From positions 62,001-126,000 of the forward strand of contig JALNQF010000013.1 in NCBI GenBank assembly GCA_028456385.1: a stretch of DNA of 64,000 nt, read 5' to 3'. Position numbers and translations under genes: made by a program. The DNA comes from Ophiosphaerella korrae (lineage: Eukaryota > Ascomycota > Dothideomycetes > Pleosporales > Phaeosphaeriaceae). The notes beneath the pieces were generated by a model. That model was given only the letters and a program-made list of their open reading frames with translations, was not told the DNA's origin and ran no database searches. Every line of letters begins with the position of its first letter. Position 1 is the first letter of the stretch. Shown here one piece after another: positions 10,770 to 21,540 of this stretch.

Positions 10770-11987
10770 GCTCTCTGTTCAAATCCTCTTTCCACTTGCC
10801 TGTACGCAGCTGTTGTAGAGCCTCTATTTGTTTCAGAGATAACAAAATGGGATATTCTCTTCGCTTTGATGATTTTCGAGTTGGTTTCGATCTCTACGTA
10901 TTCCTTGCCTATATGTCTCTCAGAGTCGTTGAGTGTACTGACTCCGCTGCTCGAGGCAACAGGGCGTGATTAGTCAAGTAATTATGAGAATTGGTAAGCA
11001 TTTGGAATTTTAAGGATCTGCGGTTGATGATGCTATCGATCCTGGGTTTGTGTCGGCTAGTGAGCGATGGAGATTCCGTTTCCGTCGGATAGGACGCTTC
11101 CCATATCAGGTTGATAGCTTCGCAATATGAAGCGGCTTGTGAAGGGCAGTAAGTGAAGTTTGTTAGGAGTCACTATTGCCATGAATAGATCGCTCTGATT
11201 ATGCCGGCAACAGAGCGTCGTTTTCTGTGGACAAGGCTCAGTTGAGAGATTCTCTTCACGGGGCACCTGATAATTAACTATGAGTGATGTTGGAGTCGAA
11301 GAATGCTAGGCGGAAAGTTGTCTCAATCTCCGCCAAAATTATGCACAGGTGTGAAGTTACCGAAAGTAGGTAAGGTATTAGGGTTGAAGTGGCTTGCCAG
11401 ACTGTCCAAATGCATAGGTGACCGGCACCAAAACTGTGCCGAACCGCTCACCTAATCCATATGCTAACTACGGGGACATTATTCCAAGTCTGCCGTACGG
11501 ATAGCTTGCGATATTTCTCTGGCTGCAGGCTTTCGATCGGTCTGATGACAGTCATCTCAGTCATGCTGCACCCTAGCGACTCTTGGTCGCCTTAGTAGAA
11601 GATAACCCGGATACAGTCCTAACTGTAAGATGGTTCCAATAAATTACCACAATACCGGGCCGATATCCGGGACGTTCGGTGCGGAAACATTCATCTACAG
11701 CAAGATGGTTCCACAATACCGGGCCGATATCCGGGACGTTTGGTGCGGAAACATTCCATCGACAGCAAGAACCCTGCTAACCCCAGGGCTGCTCGCCAGC
11801 TGGATTCAGTAGACGGGCTGCGATTGCCCGCTTCCGTCCTGTAATGTAGTGGCGCAAGCTAATAAGCAAATGTACGGATTTGGCGAGCAACCATCAGCAA
11901 AAGTTCACAGCCAAAGCTGGAACGAAGGAATCTTTCCAGACCTTGTAACCACAACTTGTGTCTAGAGTCTATCAACCTATTAGAATT
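10770..11987. promoter_or_regulatory. Divergent promoter, NAT / aminomuconic semialdehyde dehydrogenase
   Basis: A 1.2-kb head-to-head spacer with no supported gene. Its main feature is the duplicated CGG-rich block at 11628-11768, about 220-360 bp upstream of the dehydrogenase start. Confidence 0.45.
11628..11768 (+). repeat. Tandem duplication with CGG/CCG sites
   Basis: Two adjacent copies of about 66 bp (the first holds an extra 11 bp). Each carries ACCGGGCCGATATCCGGGAC followed by GGTGCGGAAACATTC. Each therefore has a CCGG-N8-CCGG arrangement and several CGG triplets. Likely function is binding of a binuclear zinc-cluster activator (inference). Confidence 0.7.
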
Positions 11988-13738
11988 ATGGATCCAGCGG
12001 TGCCCAGAAGGAACGCGATAGAGCAATTTTGGGCCCTAGACACACTGGAGTGTGCAACAGACTTTATCTCGAAGAATGCTGATCAAGGAGAGCTGCCTAC
12101 TTTGAAAAACTTTGTTGGGGATGGATTCAAAGACTCATCCTTAGGGCAAAGCACCTTACTCAGTTACAATCCGAAAACCGGGCGCGCATATGTGAGAATC
12201 CCGATCAGCGACGCACCTGACGTGGACGCTGCAGTCATCGCAGCCAAAGAAGCCTTTCCTGCGTGGGCGAGAACAAGCCGCAGAATCAGATCTGGCTATC
12301 TGCAGAAGATCGCTACTTTGTTAGAAGAGAACAAAGAACTATTTGCCGTATGGGAAAGTATTGATCAAGGAAAGACAATCCAGCGAGCGAGGATAGAGGT
12401 TGATCGGGCTGTCAGTAATTTCCAGTGTGTAAATCCTGTTTTCTTTTCCTACCGTACCCGCTTGGGAATCTTCGCACTGAGCCATGCAAATAGATACTTT
12501 TCGACATTTATTCTTCACGAAAACCATAGAGCTCGAATGGTCGACGATGTGGCTCTAACATACGAGCACCGCAGCGCTATCGGCCCTTTTGCACTGATCA
12601 GCCCATGGAATATGCCGCTATATCTTTTGACTTGGAAAATAGCGCCCTGTTTGGCATTTGGTTGCACAGCAGTTGCAAAACCAAGTGAGGTAACAAGCAT
12701 GACGGCATATTGTAAGACCCCCTGGAAATCCGTTCCTCCCTCTCCAACACTCTTCTGGACCACTGAACAACATTTTGTTTCAAACCTGTGTTGACTATTC
12801 ATTGGCGCAGTATTGTCAGAGATCTTTAGAAGGGTGAGGCTGCCTGCCGGAGTGGTGAACATGGTCTTTGGAGATGGCGCAACCACTGGGGCCGCTCTGG
12901 TCTCCCATCCCGGTATTCACGGTATCTCATTTACGGGAGGAACAGCTACGGGAATCCAGATCCGTAGACTCACTGCCGCCCAGATCTACAAACACCTGTC
13001 TCTCGAGCTAGGCGGGAAGAATCCAACCTTGGTGTTTGACGACGTTGATATGGACGAAGCAGTGGCATTAGCTTCGCAAGCGGCCTTCGAGAATCAAGGA
13101 GAGGTGAGTAGCCTTCAATCGTTCTGTTCGATGGACAGGTTGGATTGACGCTGCTAAAGATTTGCCTTTGTGGCTCGCGAATCTACATTCAGTCGTGCAT
13201 CTTCGATGAATTCGTGGCGAAATTCAAGACTCATGCCAGCCAGACATACAAGATCAAAAGCACAGTAGGTGCAGTTGTCTCACTGGCGCACTACAGTAAG
13301 ATCCGAAGCTACTTGAAGATTGCAGAAGCAGAAGGCGCCAACTTCGAGCTAGGTCAAGTGCCTCCATCCGAGCCTAGAGCGGGTTATTGGATAGACCCAG
13401 TGGTGCTCTCCGGCGTGAAGCAAGGCAGCAGAGTCGTCCAAGAAGAAATCTTCGGGCCTGTCGCGACTCTTATCCCCTTTGATACAGAAGATCATGCAGT
13501 TCAGCTAGCCAATGACAACGCCAATGGTTTAGCCAGCGTTATCCTGACTAAGGATGGAAAGCGCATGCGTCGAGTTGGAGAACAAATGGAGGCAGGACTG
13601 GTATGGGTGAATTGCTGGCTTGTACGTGAGCTAGGAGTGCCCTTTGGCGGTATGAAAAACTCGGGAGTCGGTCGAGAGGGTGGTGAATACAGTCGGGAAG
13701 TTTTCACTAATGTACGGACGTTGCATCTCGCGCAATAA
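11988..13738 (+). CDS. 2-aminomuconic semialdehyde dehydrogenase (ALDH8A1-like)
   Basis: Four exons, 11988-12424, 12494-12711, 12811-13103 and 13160-13738 (1527 nt, 508 aa), with GT-AG introns of 69, 99 and 56 nt. The first ATG is at 11988; an upstream GTG in frame is ignored. It is an NAD-dependent aldehyde dehydrogenase: SPWNMPLYL holds the oxyanion Asn, AKPSEVT the cofactor-binding Lys, LELGGKNP the general-base Glu and NQGEICLCGSR the catalytic Cys (about 318). NQGEICLC is typical of the ALDH8/AMSDH branch. It oxidises 2-aminomuconic semialdehyde to 2-aminomuconate, the step after ACMSD. Head to head with NAT. Confidence 0.93.
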
Positions 13739-13953
13739 CTTAAGTAGACGAGACATACGAATTAAGTGAAAGACTGCCAAGGACGTTAAGTTACATTTAG
13801 GAGTTAACTACTTTATCTACGCATATAAGCGAAATACTCCCAAGGGAATATATCAAACGAAATTCACAACTCAGTGACCGAAAACTGCTACTCAATCAGT
13901 TTGCTATCATTGTAATATGAGACTCCCAGGGAACAAGGACTTGATATATCAAA

Positions 13954-15240
13954 CTAAGGCTCTTTAAAACTAGTCGAATCGACATCATTCTCACTCATTT
14001 CACCTGCCTTCCTCTTCCCTGTGACTTCATTAAGCCCTGTTATAAATACAATCTCAATATCACTATCGACAAAACTGAGAATTTGTGACCTCATCCAAGA
14101 CTTTAAACACTCAATCGCCTTAAATGACTTGATACCAGTACGATTTCGATGGTCAGTAATTGTGATCTTACAGCTTGAAAAGAGACGCTCAACTTCAGCA
14201 GACATTGCTGGGATTGAGAGAAAATCCAGGGCCATCTTCGAAAGGTTTGGATATGCTTGTGGTTGAGTAGCTTCAAGCCACCAAGCCCGTGGATCAAACT
14301 TTTTGCCGCATCGCGAGTAAGGGCAATCAGTGGTGATCTGAGATACTACTCATATTCATCTTCAAGTGCTGGAGTATTGAGTGTTTTTTGTTAACAAACC
14401 GCGAACAGACTTGGCCGTTTTGTTGTCGAAGTTGAAGTTGATAGTGGCTCCGGAGTTTGATCTGACTCAGGTGAAGTTATAGGCTTGTAGTCCTGCTCCC
14501 AGAGATCCTTGACATTCCTTTTCGCTTTCCGTATCTAAGCTGGCTGCCACTCAACCTTTTCAAAGAACTTCCATTTCCGATTTAGACAAAAGACAACTGC
14601 AGCACAATATGCAATTGAATTGTCAGTCCTGCGATATCACTTGTCAAGCTTCTCCCACCTCGCCTTAGTACAAGGGCCTATCAATCTCATATCTTCAGTG
14701 TACGTATTATTCCCTCTCTCCAATACACCAAGAAGAAACTCGATGGTTGGAAGAACCTTATCAACAGTGGCAAAATGGCCTTGCGTTGACATCGCCGTAT
14801 GGGAATATGCTTCCAGGAATTCCATCAGCTTCTCTAGGTCTTTCCACTCCTCCTCAGTAAGTTGATCATCCTCTAATTGACTTCTTTCAAGCATATTAAA
14901 GGTATCAACAGCGTCACGGACTTCAAATGCGCGACTCAACATCTTGAAACATGAATTCCACCGGGTATCGTTGTCGCGTAAGAGCATGAGACCTTTGAGA
15001 GCTGTTTGAACCTTTCAATTCGGTAGTTCGAACCGGCAATATACACCGATATGTTGTGGATTTTGCCCAGTGGACCACGTTTGCACCATTCCGCCACCTC
15101 CCTTTGATTGAACTCTCGTGGAGGAAGCTTGCCCTTGATGTCTCGTAAGATACTCTCATCGGTGGTAGAGTCGTCGCTATTGTCTTTGTCTCCGTCCGCA
15201 AGCGTCGGGAACAGGAACGATTGCGTTGAAAGATTAATAA
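13954..15240 (-). pseudogene. hAT transposase relic (central and C-terminal parts)
   Basis: Minus-strand pieces in several frames: the hAT dimerisation block FLSIPAMSAEVERLFSS near 14200, the central LLRDNDTRWNSCFKMLSRAF near 14980, and upstream of it RGPLGKIHNISVYIAG in another frame near 15060. Frameshifts and stops separate them. It lies in the tail-to-tail gap between dehydrogenase and amidase, so it breaks no cluster gene. Confidence 0.8.
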
Positions 15241-15389
15241 CATGACCGTTACACCGAAGTCGCCGGAATACTGGATCCTAGGTCATATCCCTATTCTTCT
15301 TCAACCCCAGATTAAAGTCAGTATTGTCTAAAAGTCCATAAGCTTTACTCACATCTTGATAAATTCCGACATATTGTGTCGTTTTTTGA

Positions 15390-15928
15390 TTGGTTATCGC
15401 CAACAAAGAATCCAAGTTGATTCTTAATTCCAAATTCCACAAGAACCAAATTGTAGCGTCTCTTTCCGCATGGCAACGCTACCAGAATTTAGAGCACGAC
15501 TCTACTACCTTAATCCAGAGATCGATAACTAGCTACCAAACTCTATTCCAACAATACGAACTTGGACCTTGCGGGCTTTCGAGGCTCAGAGACATCTAAT
15601 TAAACGCGAAGTTCAACTATCTCTTTCAAGAATCCACTTTACCGTTGATCTCTGGACCTCTCCCAACGCTCTTACGATTCTTGGCATAATTGCACACTAT
15701 ACGTCGGAGTCTGGCCAACTAGAACACGCCGTTCTTGCTTTACGAGAACTGGACGGCAAGCACTTAGGTCAGAATATTGCAAGTTCAATGATGCAGATTA
15801 TCAATGACTATGGAGTTGCCTCGAAAGTGGGTTATTTTATGATGGACAATGCAGACAACAATGATACAATGATGGAAGCGCTTTCTGACTGTAAGTATGA
15901 AAAGTTGATAGGTTATAAAACCGGCTGA
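15390..15928 (+). pseudogene. hAT transposase relic (N-terminal part, opposite strand)
   Basis: The plus strand encodes RIHFTVDLWTSPNALTILG and VGYFMMDNADNNDTMM, the start of a hAT RNase-H-like core, with an upstream piece in a shifted frame (15420-15560). Orientation is opposite to 13954-15240, so two different copies, or one rearranged copy, lie tail to tail. Confidence 0.75.
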
Positions 15929-17009
15929 CTCTTTATTTGTGCTCCTGACCCACTGGAAAGGATGCATCTTGGCGCAGGGGATATGGATCTTTTTCAGCTT
16001 TACACATCCGAAACGTTTGATCCATCTATTTTCGAAGGCTTGAGCAAAGCACCTGCTGCCATGCCTGCTCCTAGAAACGCCCTATGGGAGGGTTCTCTGG
16101 CGGAAGCCACATAGCTTTGGTGGCCACAATCTGGAAGATTTAACCTTTCCAACAGCGCTTGGTGGTGTCTCGACTTATTCAGTTTCTAGTCTGGATATCA
16201 AGCACCGTCCTGGCACCTTACTTCTTCATGGGCTTTTCATGTACTAGTTCAAGCTACTACAACAGAGAACGGCGGCAAAGAACTTTGTTGCGGAGCGAGT
16301 TCCAGGCCGCAAAGATGATGACTAGGCTATTGCGTCGTAAGGGTGAGCAAGGGAAATAGCCTCGTTATAAGCCAAAAGCCGTAAAGATGGCGTGTTTGCT
16401 CTCGTTAAATATGCTCTGGTCCTTCCCGATCAATTCATCATAAGAGTCCAGTCCGATAGCTTGAAAAGTAGCTTAAGTAGGATGGCTGTGACCCCTCATG
16501 TGACCTCAGAAAGAACACTCGCGTTTCCTGGCCGTTATAGGAGCGCAGGCAGTAGAGTAGCATTGATCATCGACTTTCCCGTAGGCAGTTAAGGACCTCT
16601 CCCTGCATATTTGGGCTGCTAGTGGCGCTTTTTGCAGACTCGACTCTACGCATATGCCTTACATCATCTTCCCAATTGTGTAATTCGTCTGAAAAGAAAT
16701 CCGATTAGTCTTTAAAAACGTGACCGTACAAGCTGTATAGCGAAATACCCCAGTAGATATGGTTTTGGTCTATCCATTTAGAGAATTAGTAGCAAGACTA
16801 GTGACAACCATTACCAAGTTGCAGTGGGTCACATCGCCTTCATCTGATGTACAGCCTCAGCTTTGCTCGGGGAGAGGTGCAGCTTGTGGTCAACTACTAG
16901 GCACCTGAAGTCAAAGTCCATGTGAATGAAAATTGCCTGCAAAATGATCTAAAATGCGTCTTTGCTAGCACGATATGTACTTTCTCGGAAATTGCTGCTT
17001 CAAAGAAAT
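15929..17009. other. Intergenic, possible degraded coding matter
   Basis: A 49-codon open stretch from an ATG at 15963 to 16112 looks protein-like (acidic start, then Pro/Ala-rich) but matches nothing I recognise. Beyond it there are only short open stretches up to the 3' end of the amidase gene. Confidence 0.4.
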
Positions 17010-19003
17010 TCAAGCCAACAAGGTGTTCGCAATGACCTCTGTCGCCATCAGTGTTTGCTCGTCCTGAAATCGCCAACCAACAACCTGAACACTGCCTGGT
17101 GCCCCATCAACAATTTCTGCATCATCTGAGATCTGTCAGTATTGAAATAGACAAGCTGGTAGTGATTTCCCGGTGAAGACCTCACCGTCGATAGCTTGAA
17201 TGGGGTGGAACTTACATCCGTCTTTCGAGTCGATGGACTTATCAGCCTTCAGGAAGGGAATGACGCTAGATGGAAACTAGAAATGTTAACGTGGACCTGG
17301 AGAAACCTGCAGGGGTTCAACAAGTCAGTCTTACATCAAGCAAGTTCCAAATCATGGTGTACAAGGGTGGACCGTATTGGGTATGAGGAACGGCTGTCGC
17401 TCGAGCTCCTGGGCAAAGTAGAACATCAAGGCCATGTGCGCGCCACACCTTTGCCCATTCTTCTCGATAGTCTTCCAAGGCAGCATTCACTCCCCAGACT
17501 TCGGAGAGATCAGCCTTATGATCAAGTCCTAGATATTCGTGCGAATTAGACGCCAATACCTCCGCAATTGGCTCTTCGCCAGCAGCGGCCAGCAGTTTCG
17601 GGACAACATGTTCAATATCCAGCGAGAATGATCGGGAGACGAGTTTCATTGCGGCGACTACCGAAGGAGCAGATTCCAGCACTTCCACCGTGTGGCCTGC
17701 GGCTTCAAGCTTTTCTCGTGCTGAATTCAATATTCTGGCTACTGTCGGAAACACCGGAAACTCGGGGTCGTTCAACCAGACGCCAATGGTTAACTTTTTC
17801 TTTTTAGGTACATCATGCCACGGAATGGCGAGCGCTGTCGAATCTCGGAGCCACGGCTTTGATTGGAGCACGGTCTGCGTAAAGAGAGTAAGATCACGCG
17901 CTGATTGTGTCAGTGGACCCAGTGTCGGAAGGATTGACGGCCATCCCTTGGAGATCAACTTCTGCTGTTTCGCCCATGGAATGCGGTTGGCGGTAGGCTT
18001 GAACCCGAATGTGCCGTTACAGAGTGCTGGGATCCGGATCGAACCACCCATGTCAGTCCCAACCCCCATGATAGATCCGCGGAGGGCGATCAATGCACCC
18101 TCGCCAGAGCTACTCCCACCAGGAGTGAGAGATAGCTTGTGTGGGTTCATGGTCCGGCCAAACACGTTATTATAGCCTTCAGCAACCTAAAGAGGATGTC
18201 AATCGTCAATACTGGCAGAACTTTCTGGCTGTGTGGATGTTCTTACCAAGAGAGTTTGCGGCACGTTGGTTTTGCAGTAGAATACCGCTCCGGCGTCGGA
18301 TAGAACGTCTACTATGACGGAATTTTCGTCCGCTACAGGACTTTTGAGATGGGAGACGAACCCCATGGTCGCAGACTCGCCTTTCACATGTATCATGTCC
18401 TGAAGATAAGGATAATTTTTAGCACTTCCGTCTGCTGAAATGAGCCATGCTGAAGGGGCTCACTCTTCTCCAAGCCGGAGGAAACGCACCTTGAGACTGA
18501 TGGGCAGGCCGTGCAGAGGACCAAGAGGTCTACCTTCCTTGGCCAAGTAGTCATCCAAAAAGCGTGCTCTGTCCAGTCCCTTCTCAAAAAATATTTCCGT
18601 CAATGAGTTTGTCTGAGGCAGAGATAGCAACTGGTCAGCGTTCTCTTACGTGAACACATTGGAGGTAGCCTTATCATTCAAAACCGGCACCTTGGAGCTT
18701 CCATTAACATACCAGCTGATGAGCTATCGCCGCACGCTTGCAAAACGCCAGAGTCACATCATAAGAAGAAATTTTTTTGGCTGCCAACAACTCGACGAGG
18801 CTAGTAGCATCGTATTTCTCTGTGATGTCAATCTCCCTTGATGTCAAGATTGCTGACTCTTGGAGCAGCTCAAATGCACTGGCTGAGCTTTCTGGCGAGA
18901 CCTTCCTCAAGGTAGCTTCCGGAAGACGCCAATCCTTGGGAATAAGTCTTAGTCGGTCAGCTCTCTTCTTTTCGATCAATTCTTGCCACTCTGTAGACAC
19001 CAT
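17010..19003 (-). CDS. Amidase (amidase-signature family, fungal acetamidase type)
   Basis: Six exons, 19003-18713, 18612-18490, 18399-18247, 18186-17335, 17276-17216 and 17125-17010 (1596 nt, 531 aa), with GT-AG introns of 100, 90, 60, 58 and 90 nt. The Ser-cisSer-Lys triad is visible: Lys138 (PISLKD), Ser214/215 (TPGGSSSGEG) and nucleophile Ser238 (GTDMGGSIR). C-terminal WNLLDFPS and GAPGSVQVVGWRF complete the fold at a normal length. It hydrolyses carboxamides. In this cluster likely substrates are N-acyl or amide-linked anthranilate or aminophenol derivatives, releasing the free arylamine (inference). Head to head with the PPC-domain gene across the 60-bp repeat array. Confidence 0.93.
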
Positions 19004-20093
19004 GGTCACTAATGAGCACTGAGGGTGCTTGACAGAAATTCACGAATAAGATAGGTCTCGATCGCGTAAAGCTGATGTGCCATCGTAGATTGATTTAAAT
19101 TTCCTCCTTGAGGAAGGGTTGGGTGTCTGGTTGAGTATCTCCTCGGATACCGCGGAATAGCCGACGAATGGCATGCAATCCACGGGGCAATCCGGGATGA
19201 CATAAGCACGGCCCACATCCAGGCCAAGCAAGACCCGATCCACGGGGCAATACCGGATGACACAAGCACGGCCCCGCATCCAGGCCAAGCAAGACCCGAT
19301 CCACGGGGCGATACCGGATGACACAAGCACGGCCCGCATCCAGGGCAACGAAAACCCGATCCCCTGTCCGACACCGGGCCGCATCGGAATGTCCAATCTG
19401 CTGGACCGGACTCCTTCATATCTTGGCACACCAATTCAAAGTGACGTCAAGAAATTTTGTCGGAAAGAAATTATTCCTTTCCGAGAGAACGCACCTTTCC
19501 GATACAGGCAGTAATCCTTGGTACGCATTATTGTAGCTGCTTCACCCATTTTCTTAAGTCTGTCATTCCTGTGGAGGCTGATTTCGATCTAGCGCCGAAG
19601 AAACTGTAACTCTTACTGAACTAGTTTTCGTGTCCTTCTCATGCATACCTTCAGTATGGACAGCAGTACATTATGACACAAGAGCATGATGAGTTTTCGC
19701 TGAAGGGAACCAAAAATTGACTTTATTTATTCTCCACAGTATCTTGTGGCGTTGAGGTCTCCGCACAAAATCTGGCGGGGCGGGGGCCGAACGGAGTTAC
19801 ACCGGACAGAATCTCGACTAGCCTGGTTGAAAAGCCGAGAAACGGGGAATGACCTATCATATAAAAGAGAGAGTATCTAGCCCCCAGTGTTTCCTCAACA
19901 CCTACCATCTTTTGCACATGCAAGTGATTTTATAAATCAACTTCTCTTGAAAACCCTTTAATTTATTTATACTGTCCAGTAGGGCCAGTGTGGAGACGTT
20001 CAACCTGAAGGCTTGGGAATTGGTCCATCTCCATTTCCTCAGAAAGTAACAGAAGCCATCTTCCAATTAGAAGAAGCAGCTGAATCAAATATT
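19004..20093. promoter_or_regulatory. Divergent promoter, amidase / PPC-domain gene
   Basis: A 1.1-kb head-to-head spacer. It contains the tandem array at 19178-19385, about 175-380 bp upstream of the amidase start, and another CGG/CCG group at 19770-19805 (GGGGCCGAACGG, ACACCGGACAG). No gene seen. Confidence 0.45.
19178..19385 (+). repeat. 60-61 bp tandem repeat, about 3.3 copies
   Basis: Units begin at 19178, 19238, 19299 and (partial) 19359. Each unit carries ATCCACGGGGC, an (AC)CGGATGACA block and GCACGGCCC-GCATCCAGG. The last partial unit ends in GACACCGGGCCGCATCGG, close to the CGG block repeated at 11651-11740. Overlapping open frames on both strands are a by-product of the repeat. 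Confidence 0.85.
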
Positions 20094-20630
20094 ATGTCAT
20101 TACAAGCGGAGGGAAAAGCAACCCAGGAGGCGCCGCAGCCCGCCATCATCGGGAGCCCGACCGAGTTTCGCATCCTCCGGCTCGGCACTGGCGAGGATTT
20201 CAGATCGCGACTGCTTGAGGAATTTAAAGCAAGCGGAGCGGCTGGTGGCTCAGTGGTGTCCGTTGTTGGTAGCTTCAAAGAACTTGTCATTGGCGAGGGA
20301 TTCTACCACCCCAACGGTGACCTCGACATGCGCCAAGTAACCCGCAATGTCGGCCCATATGAGACCGGCTCGATGAGCGGTCATCTCGGCTACACAGAAG
20401 AGGGTGAGGCGACCGCCCACGTACACGCCACTTTCGCGACGTCAGATGGAAGCTTATTCGGCGGCCATCTATTCGGGGGCACGATCCTGCTCACACTCGA
20501 GCTGACCATCGCACTGCACTCCTCCGCGGGATGGTCCATGCGGGAGCATGACCCCGAACCCCATGTCCCGATGTCGATAGTCCGCCGGGCGTTCCTCCCC
20601 CAACCCGCTCAAAGCGAGAAGAACGCATGA
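20094..20630 (+). CDS. PPC (DUF296) domain protein
   Basis: A single exon of 178 aa from the ATG at 20094; the open frame extends further 5' without an ATG. The PPC/DUF296 domain covers about residues 24-155: FRILRLGTGEDF, GSVVSVVGSFKEL, then HVHATFATSDG and GGHLFGGTILLTLEL. The HVH ... GGHL histidines match the trimeric metal-site pattern of prokaryotic PPC proteins. The family is best known from bacteria and from plant AT-hook proteins; no AT-hook is present here. Function is unknown. Placement head to head with the amidase suggests a role in the pathway (binding or converting an intermediate) rather than DNA binding. Transfer from bacteria is possible but untested. Confidence 0.85.
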   Translation: MSLQAEGKATQEAPQPAIIGSPTEFRILRLGTGEDFRSRLLEEFKASGAAGGSVVSVVGSFKELVIGEGFYHPNGDLDMRQVTRNVGPYETGSMSGHLGYTEEGEATAHVHATFATSDGSLFGGHLFGGTILLTLELTIALHSSAGWSMREHDPEPHVPMSIVRRAFLPQPAQSEKNA

Positions 20631-21540
20631 TGATGAGATCATGCTGGATCATCTTCCACTAGCTGTGGTAACGGCGCTGGGTTACACGCTGTTGAGTCCT
20701 GTCATAATGGCTTGATTACCTCATTAAACGTATTGAATAACGCAAAGAGAACCTAGCTCCAGAACGCTTCAAATTTTGGTAGTAAACGATTTTACAGCAC
20801 TCTCATCTTCCCCCTGTATCAGCAGCCATATCTGGGCATAGACGCTGCTTGGTTCTGCCTCAGTGAAGTTATGCAATAGTTCATATGGAAAAATTGATAC
20901 ATAAACCGTTCCCGACGAATGATAGCTCTTTGAGAGAAAATCGCAAGCTCTGCCGCGATAAGCATCCTAGTACAGAATCTTCCATGAATCCAACTTAAGT
21001 AACTTTCTACATGTTCTGAGCGTCCCTCTCTGTGACCTTGTTCGTACTTCAATCCACAGATCCTTGGAGCTCAAATGCTTTCGAGAGTACGCCAGGTCTT
21101 GAAGCGGTCGAATCCATGACCACTGAGCCGGTCTACCGAAACGCTGCCATAAGAGGATTTCCCAGAGTCAAGGGTGCGTGAAGTATTGGGACGCCCGCAC
21201 GCAGGATATAAAACTTGGAAGCTGCGTTGAGAGCGCTGACGTAAAGTGCTTGCACTTCGCCTTTTTCTGGTCAGGAGAATAAAAACTTGCCATGAAAATC
21301 TCATACCCACTTGATCAGAAGTCAGGCTCTTGCGCTTCTAAACGGACCTATATTGTGGAGCACAGATTCTCAGAAGTATGGAAATCTCGGACGACACTCC
21401 GTGATATTGACTATGAACTCTGTTCTGAATGGTGGCGATCACTCGGCAGATTTTGATACGAGACCGGAAGGTCATGGGTAAAACCTTCTCCCAGAGCTGA
21501 TCAACCTTCTTTGCTTGATGCTAGCCCTTTCTCGTCTCGA
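20631..21540. other. Tail-to-tail intergenic gap
   Basis: About 900 bp between converging PPC and MFS genes. I see no supported gene or repeat. Confidence 0.55.

Noticed and set aside
19178..19385. CRISPR-like look of the array
   Set aside because: Units are contiguous with no unique spacers, and the host is a fungus.
19040..19434. Several open frames on both strands over the 60-bp array
   Set aside because: Repeat-derived; the same peptide recurs with each unit and no gene structure fits.
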